64,000 nucleotides of DNA from an uncultured Bacteroidia bacterium (GTDB taxonomy: Bacteria > Bacteroidota > Bacteroidia > Bacteroidales > CAJPTX01), in contig CALHSW010000034.1 in assembly GCA_938038735.1 (NCBI GenBank), positions 1 to 64,000 on the forward strand, given 5' to 3'. Below are positions 61,512 through 64,000 of this stretch, piece by piece. Below the pieces are notes generated by a model that made no database searches, was not told where the DNA came from, and worked only from the letters and a program-made list of their open reading frames with translations. The position numbers and the translations under genes were made by a program. Numbering within the stretch: position 1 is the stretch's first letter; every line of letters begins with the position of its first letter.

Positions 61512-62042
61512 GTGAGAGGAGGGAAGGATTTTCATTTTGCACGGAAACAGACGGACGAGCTGGGGCATGGCGGGGAACGGCTTCCGTTGGTGCTGCTGGT
61601 GGAGAATGTGCGGAGCCTGCAGAATGTAGGGGCGCTGTTTCGCTTGGCCGATGGGCTGGGGGTGGCAGAAGTGGCACTCTGCGGCATCACGGGATGCCCG
61701 CCGCATCGCGATATTCATAGGACGGCGCTAGGGGCAGAGGAGATGGTCTCGTGGCGTTACTTTGCGAATGGGGTGGCGGGTGCGGAGTACTACGCCTTGC
61801 AGGGGTACGAGGTAGTGGCGCTGGAGCAGGTGCACGGCAGCCTGAGGGTAGATGAATATCGTCCAGGAGAAGGAGGAGTGGTGCTGGCGGTAGGCAATGA
61901 GGTGGAGGGGGTGAGCGATGCGCTGCTTGCGGTGTGCGGAGCGTGCGTGGAGATACCGCAACGCGGCGAGAAGCATTCGCTCAATGTGTCTACAGCGGCG
62001 GCGATTGCGCTGTGGGAGGTGGCGAAAAGACTGACGGAATAG
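61512..62042 (+). CDS. TrmH/SpoU-family RNA 2'-O-methyltransferase
   Basis: 176 residues, a short SPOUT protein. The knot motifs are present: LVLLVENVRSLQNVGALFRL, AVGNEVEGVSDALLAVCGAC and IPQRGEKHSLNVSTAAAIAL (the family IPM-type motif with HSLNVS). It transfers a methyl group from SAM to a ribose in tRNA or rRNA; the target site is not known for this type. GTG start at 61512 with AGAGACAGTGAGAGGA upstream. It is 18 bases after pldA and probably in the plsY operon. Confidence 0.93.
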   Translation: MRGGKDFHFARKQTDELGHGGERLPLVLLVENVRSLQNVGALFRLADGLGVAEVALCGITGCPPHRDIHRTALGAEEMVSWRYFANGVAGAEYYALQGYEVVALEQVHGSLRVDEYRPGEGGVVLAVGNEVEGVSDALLAVCGACVEIPQRGEKHSLNVSTAAAIALWEVAKRLTE

Positions 62043-62180
62043 TTTGCGCTTCTGCGGCAGCTTTCTGTAGGGGGGTGTAATGTTTCATTGTAACATCTCA
62101 TCGTGCCATTTCGTAAACGTGCATGAGGGGGAGTGTGCGGAGGTTTCATCTATGAGGATAGACATTAATACGAGACAGCG

Positions 62181-64000
62181 ATGAGTTCGGTGCGAAGATT
62201 TATCAAGTTATTGCTTGCGGTGTCGTTGGCATTGACAGCGGTTGAGGCGTGGGCGCAGTGGACCCTCCCGCCAGACTATAGTAAGGACAACGATGCGCAG
62301 AACCCGAAGGATATGCGTGGGGGCAAGGGGCAGGGTATGCGGCTGCTTTACTACGAGAGCTTTGAGGGTGAGCGTATTAGAACTACAGAGGGTTGGGGGA
62401 CGATGCCAAAGAGCTGGGGCCAGGAGTTCATTGAAGGGGCAGGCATATCGCATACCACGGCGTATTGGGTGGTGGAGCCGGGCGGAGGGCGGCCCAACGA
62501 TAGTGCCTCTCGGACGCCGTGGCGGCCGTATGACGGAGAGTGGAACATGCTTTGCTACGTTAATTCTACCGGCGCAATGCAACGTTTGGTGACTCCGGAG
62601 CTGAATTTGAGCGGAGGGGATATTAGCGATCCCCGGTTGGTGTTCTACTATGCATCGCCGAAGGATTATCGCGGGTTCTGCCGGATGAGGGTGCAGTATC
62701 GGTTCGGCGAAGAGGAATGGAAAGACTTGGCTGACGTGGAGGAGTTCCAGAGGGCGGACGATTGGGTTCCCGTATCGATTCCCTTACCGCCGGCACTGCG
62801 CGAGAAAGGTGGGTTGCAAATTGGTTTTGTATCGGTGCAGAACTATGGGTTCGGCACCGCGATCGATGAGGTTTACGTGGTGAACATGGATGGGGCGGAG
62901 ACAGGGGTAAAGACTTTTGACCTCACCCCGCAATCCCCGATAATAGCACGCGGCGCGAAGAATGTGCCGTTGATGCGGATGGATGTGACGCTTACTTCGG
63001 GCGGCGGGAAGCTTAAGCTTCAAGGTTTTAATGGCAAGGAGGAGCCAACCAGTCGGTCAGTAGAGGTTCATGCCTTGGATGGGAACGGGCAGCCTCTGAT
63101 GCAGGATGCCCTTTCCAACTTTAGGTTGTTTGTGGGCAGGGGGGGTAAATTTTCAGATGCCGTGGAGGCTGCTAAGCTGGATTTCACTGGCGGTGCTGGA
63201 AAACCTTACGAGTTGAAAACCTTTAACATAAAGGATCACAAAGCGTTGATCATGCAAGGCGGCAACACGTATAACGTGTGGATAGTGGCCGATGTGAATG
63301 ACGTAGTGAGCACGCCGTACAAGACGCGAATTTGGGTGGATGTTGCCGAGGAGACGACTAAATTTGTGTGGTACAAGAATGATGAGAATCCTACAAGCCT
63401 AAATGGCACGAAGCAGAGCTTCTTCCCCGCAAAAGGTCACTCCTACGAAACGCCCGAGGTGCAGAAGTCTGTGGTGTATAAGAGTCTATTTTTTGATGAC
63501 TTTGAGGCGGGGCTAGACAAGTGGAATCGTTTGAGCGGAGCAGCACAGCAGTTGTGGGCGGTAGGGAGTCCGAAGGATGCCTCAGGGGGATCCTTCCTAT
63601 CGGGGGGAAGACCTTTGGAGGAGCAGGTGAAGAGTGCCTATTCAGGGGACAAAGTGCTAGCGACTGGGGAGCTAGCACAGGATGGAGAAAAGTTGCGTGC
63701 GCGCTACTTCGCGAACATGGTATCGGCGAACAATCAGAATGAGTGCGCTTGGGTGGAAATAAAGGATCAGATAGATGCCTCTCAGGTGAAAGATGTGTAT
63801 CTCGTGATGCAGAAGTCGTTCAATACGCCGAGCGGCATGCTGCTATTTGTAGAGGGGAAGTATGAAGGTAGTACAACAACGTGGGTGGAATTTGCGAGGT
63901 ATAATGTCTCGTCTTCCGACTGGCAGGGGTGGCAGGAGCTCCCATTGCGTCTCTCAAGGGCAGATGGCCGTAAGTTTAATCTGCGGCTGCGAGCCTTCTA
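62181..64000 (+). CDS. Large secreted protein with jelly-roll/cleaved-adhesin-like domains (3' end missing)
   Basis: The frame is open from the ATG at 62181 to the window end (about 606 residues), so the C-terminus is not seen. Signal peptide FIKLLLAVSLALTAVEAWAQ, then LYYESFEGERI...GWGTMPKSWGQEF, a cleaved-adhesin or MAM-like beta-sandwich start, with RLVFYYASPKD, IDEVYVVNMDG and a second domain beginning SLFFDDFEAGLDKWNRLSGA, CAWVEIKDQIDASQV. These domains occur in type IX substrates of Bacteroidetes, such as gingipain adhesin regions. A C-terminal sorting domain is to be expected past the edge (inference). Function: adhesion or carbohydrate binding is possible; no enzyme domain is visible. 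Starts 138 bases after the methyltransferase gene. Confidence 0.85.
   Translation, partial: MSSVRRFIKLLLAVSLALTAVEAWAQWTLPPDYSKDNDAQNPKDMRGGKGQGMRLLYYESFEGERIRTTEGWGTMPKSWGQEFIEGAGISHTTAYWVVEPGGGRPNDSASRTPWRPYDGEWNMLCYVNSTGAMQRLVTPELNLSGGDISDPRLVFYYASPKDYRGFCRMRVQYRFGEEEWKDLADVEEFQRADDWVPVSIPLPPALREKGGLQIGFVSVQNYGFGTAIDEVYVVNMDGAETGVKTFDLTPQSPIIARGAKNVPLMRMDVTLTSGGGKLKLQGFNGKEEPTSRSVEVHALDGNGQPLMQDALSNFRLFVGRGGKFSDAVEAAKLDFTGGAGKPYELKTFNIKDHKALIMQGGNTYNVWIVADVNDVVSTPYKTRIWVDVAEETTKFVWYKNDENPTSLNGTKQSFFPAKGHSYETPEVQKSVVYKSLFFDDFEAGLDKWNRLSGAAQQLWAVGSPKDASGGSFLSGGRPLEEQVKSAYSGDKVLATGELAQDGEKLRARYFANMVSANNQNECAWVEIKDQIDASQVKDVYLVMQKSFNTPSGMLLFVEGKYEGSTTTWVEFARYNVSSSDWQGWQELPLRLSRADGRKFNLRLRAF

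Noticed and set aside
1..64000. tRNA, rRNA, CRISPR arrays and riboswitches
   Set aside because: No cloverleaf-like sequence, regularly spaced repeat-spacer pattern or known riboswitch core was recognised by eye; a covariance-model search would be decisive.

Overview
The window looks like chromosomal DNA from a member of the Bacteroidetes, most likely order Bacteroidales. Three things point there. Many genes carry the Bacteroidetes-type -7 promoter box (TAnnTTTG), often 18-20 bases after a TTG. There is a giant PKD-repeat surface protein with a gliding-type (type B) C-terminal domain next to a PorP/SprF outer-membrane protein, which are hallmarks of type IX secretion. Many lipoproteins have short SPase II signals. 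Base composition is fairly GC-rich for the phylum. No rRNA or tRNA gene, CRISPR array or intact insertion sequence was recognised.

Layout: 1-1.4 kb holds the 3' part of an AAA-ATPase-like/PD-(D/E)XK protein. 1.8-12.2 kb is an accessory region of mostly unrecognised genes: a zinc-ribbon membrane protein, a 706-residue helical protein and a DUF4112-like membrane protein in one tight operon; an HTH fragment of a WYL-type regulator; a tandem pair of related lipoproteins; two paralogous membrane proteins flanking a coiled-coil protein and a 31-residue membrane peptide; and a decayed BRO/DinD-like gene with two in-frame TAG codons. 12.2-19.4 kb has purA, a solo HsdR-N-like nuclease domain, an ArsR regulator with queD, a C5 DNA methyltransferase, a tandem 171-bp repeat, yifB/comM and a small lipoprotein. 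19.8-25.8 kb has a glycogen synthase-phosphorylase fusion, pdxH and a SIMPL-domain protein. 26.1-34.3 kb is the PKD protein plus PorP/SprF. 34.7-42.2 kb has a YfiR-like-domain histidine kinase, dapD, and a run of M23 peptidase, dxr, rseP and lytic transglycosylase. 42.5-46.5 kb (minus strand) has an NfnAB/SudAB-like flavoprotein pair and ddl. 46.9-55.3 kb has aspS with a glycosyltransferase, a minus-strand group (IS1096-passenger-like gene, miaA, GT2) and an NSS transporter with a small helical protein. 55.4-64 kb has a FeoA-FeoB fusion, a methyl-accepting protein, plsY, phospholipase A, a TrmH-family methyltransferase and the start of a large secreted protein cut by the window end.

Two structural signals stand out beyond the genes. 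First, a family of seven dispersed repeats, each a chain of small hairpins with paired stems, lies downstream of genes and in the same orientation as the gene before it; two copies form a precise 171-bp tandem. Second, there is a perfect 50-bp palindrome between the divergent ddl and aspS genes. The best candidates for undescribed protein systems are the 1.8-5.3 kb operon and the 7.9-11.6 kb paralogue cluster. Several gene starts were moved downstream because a promoter box lies inside the longest open frame (methyltransferase, NfnA-like gene, ddl, the 54.7 kb gene).
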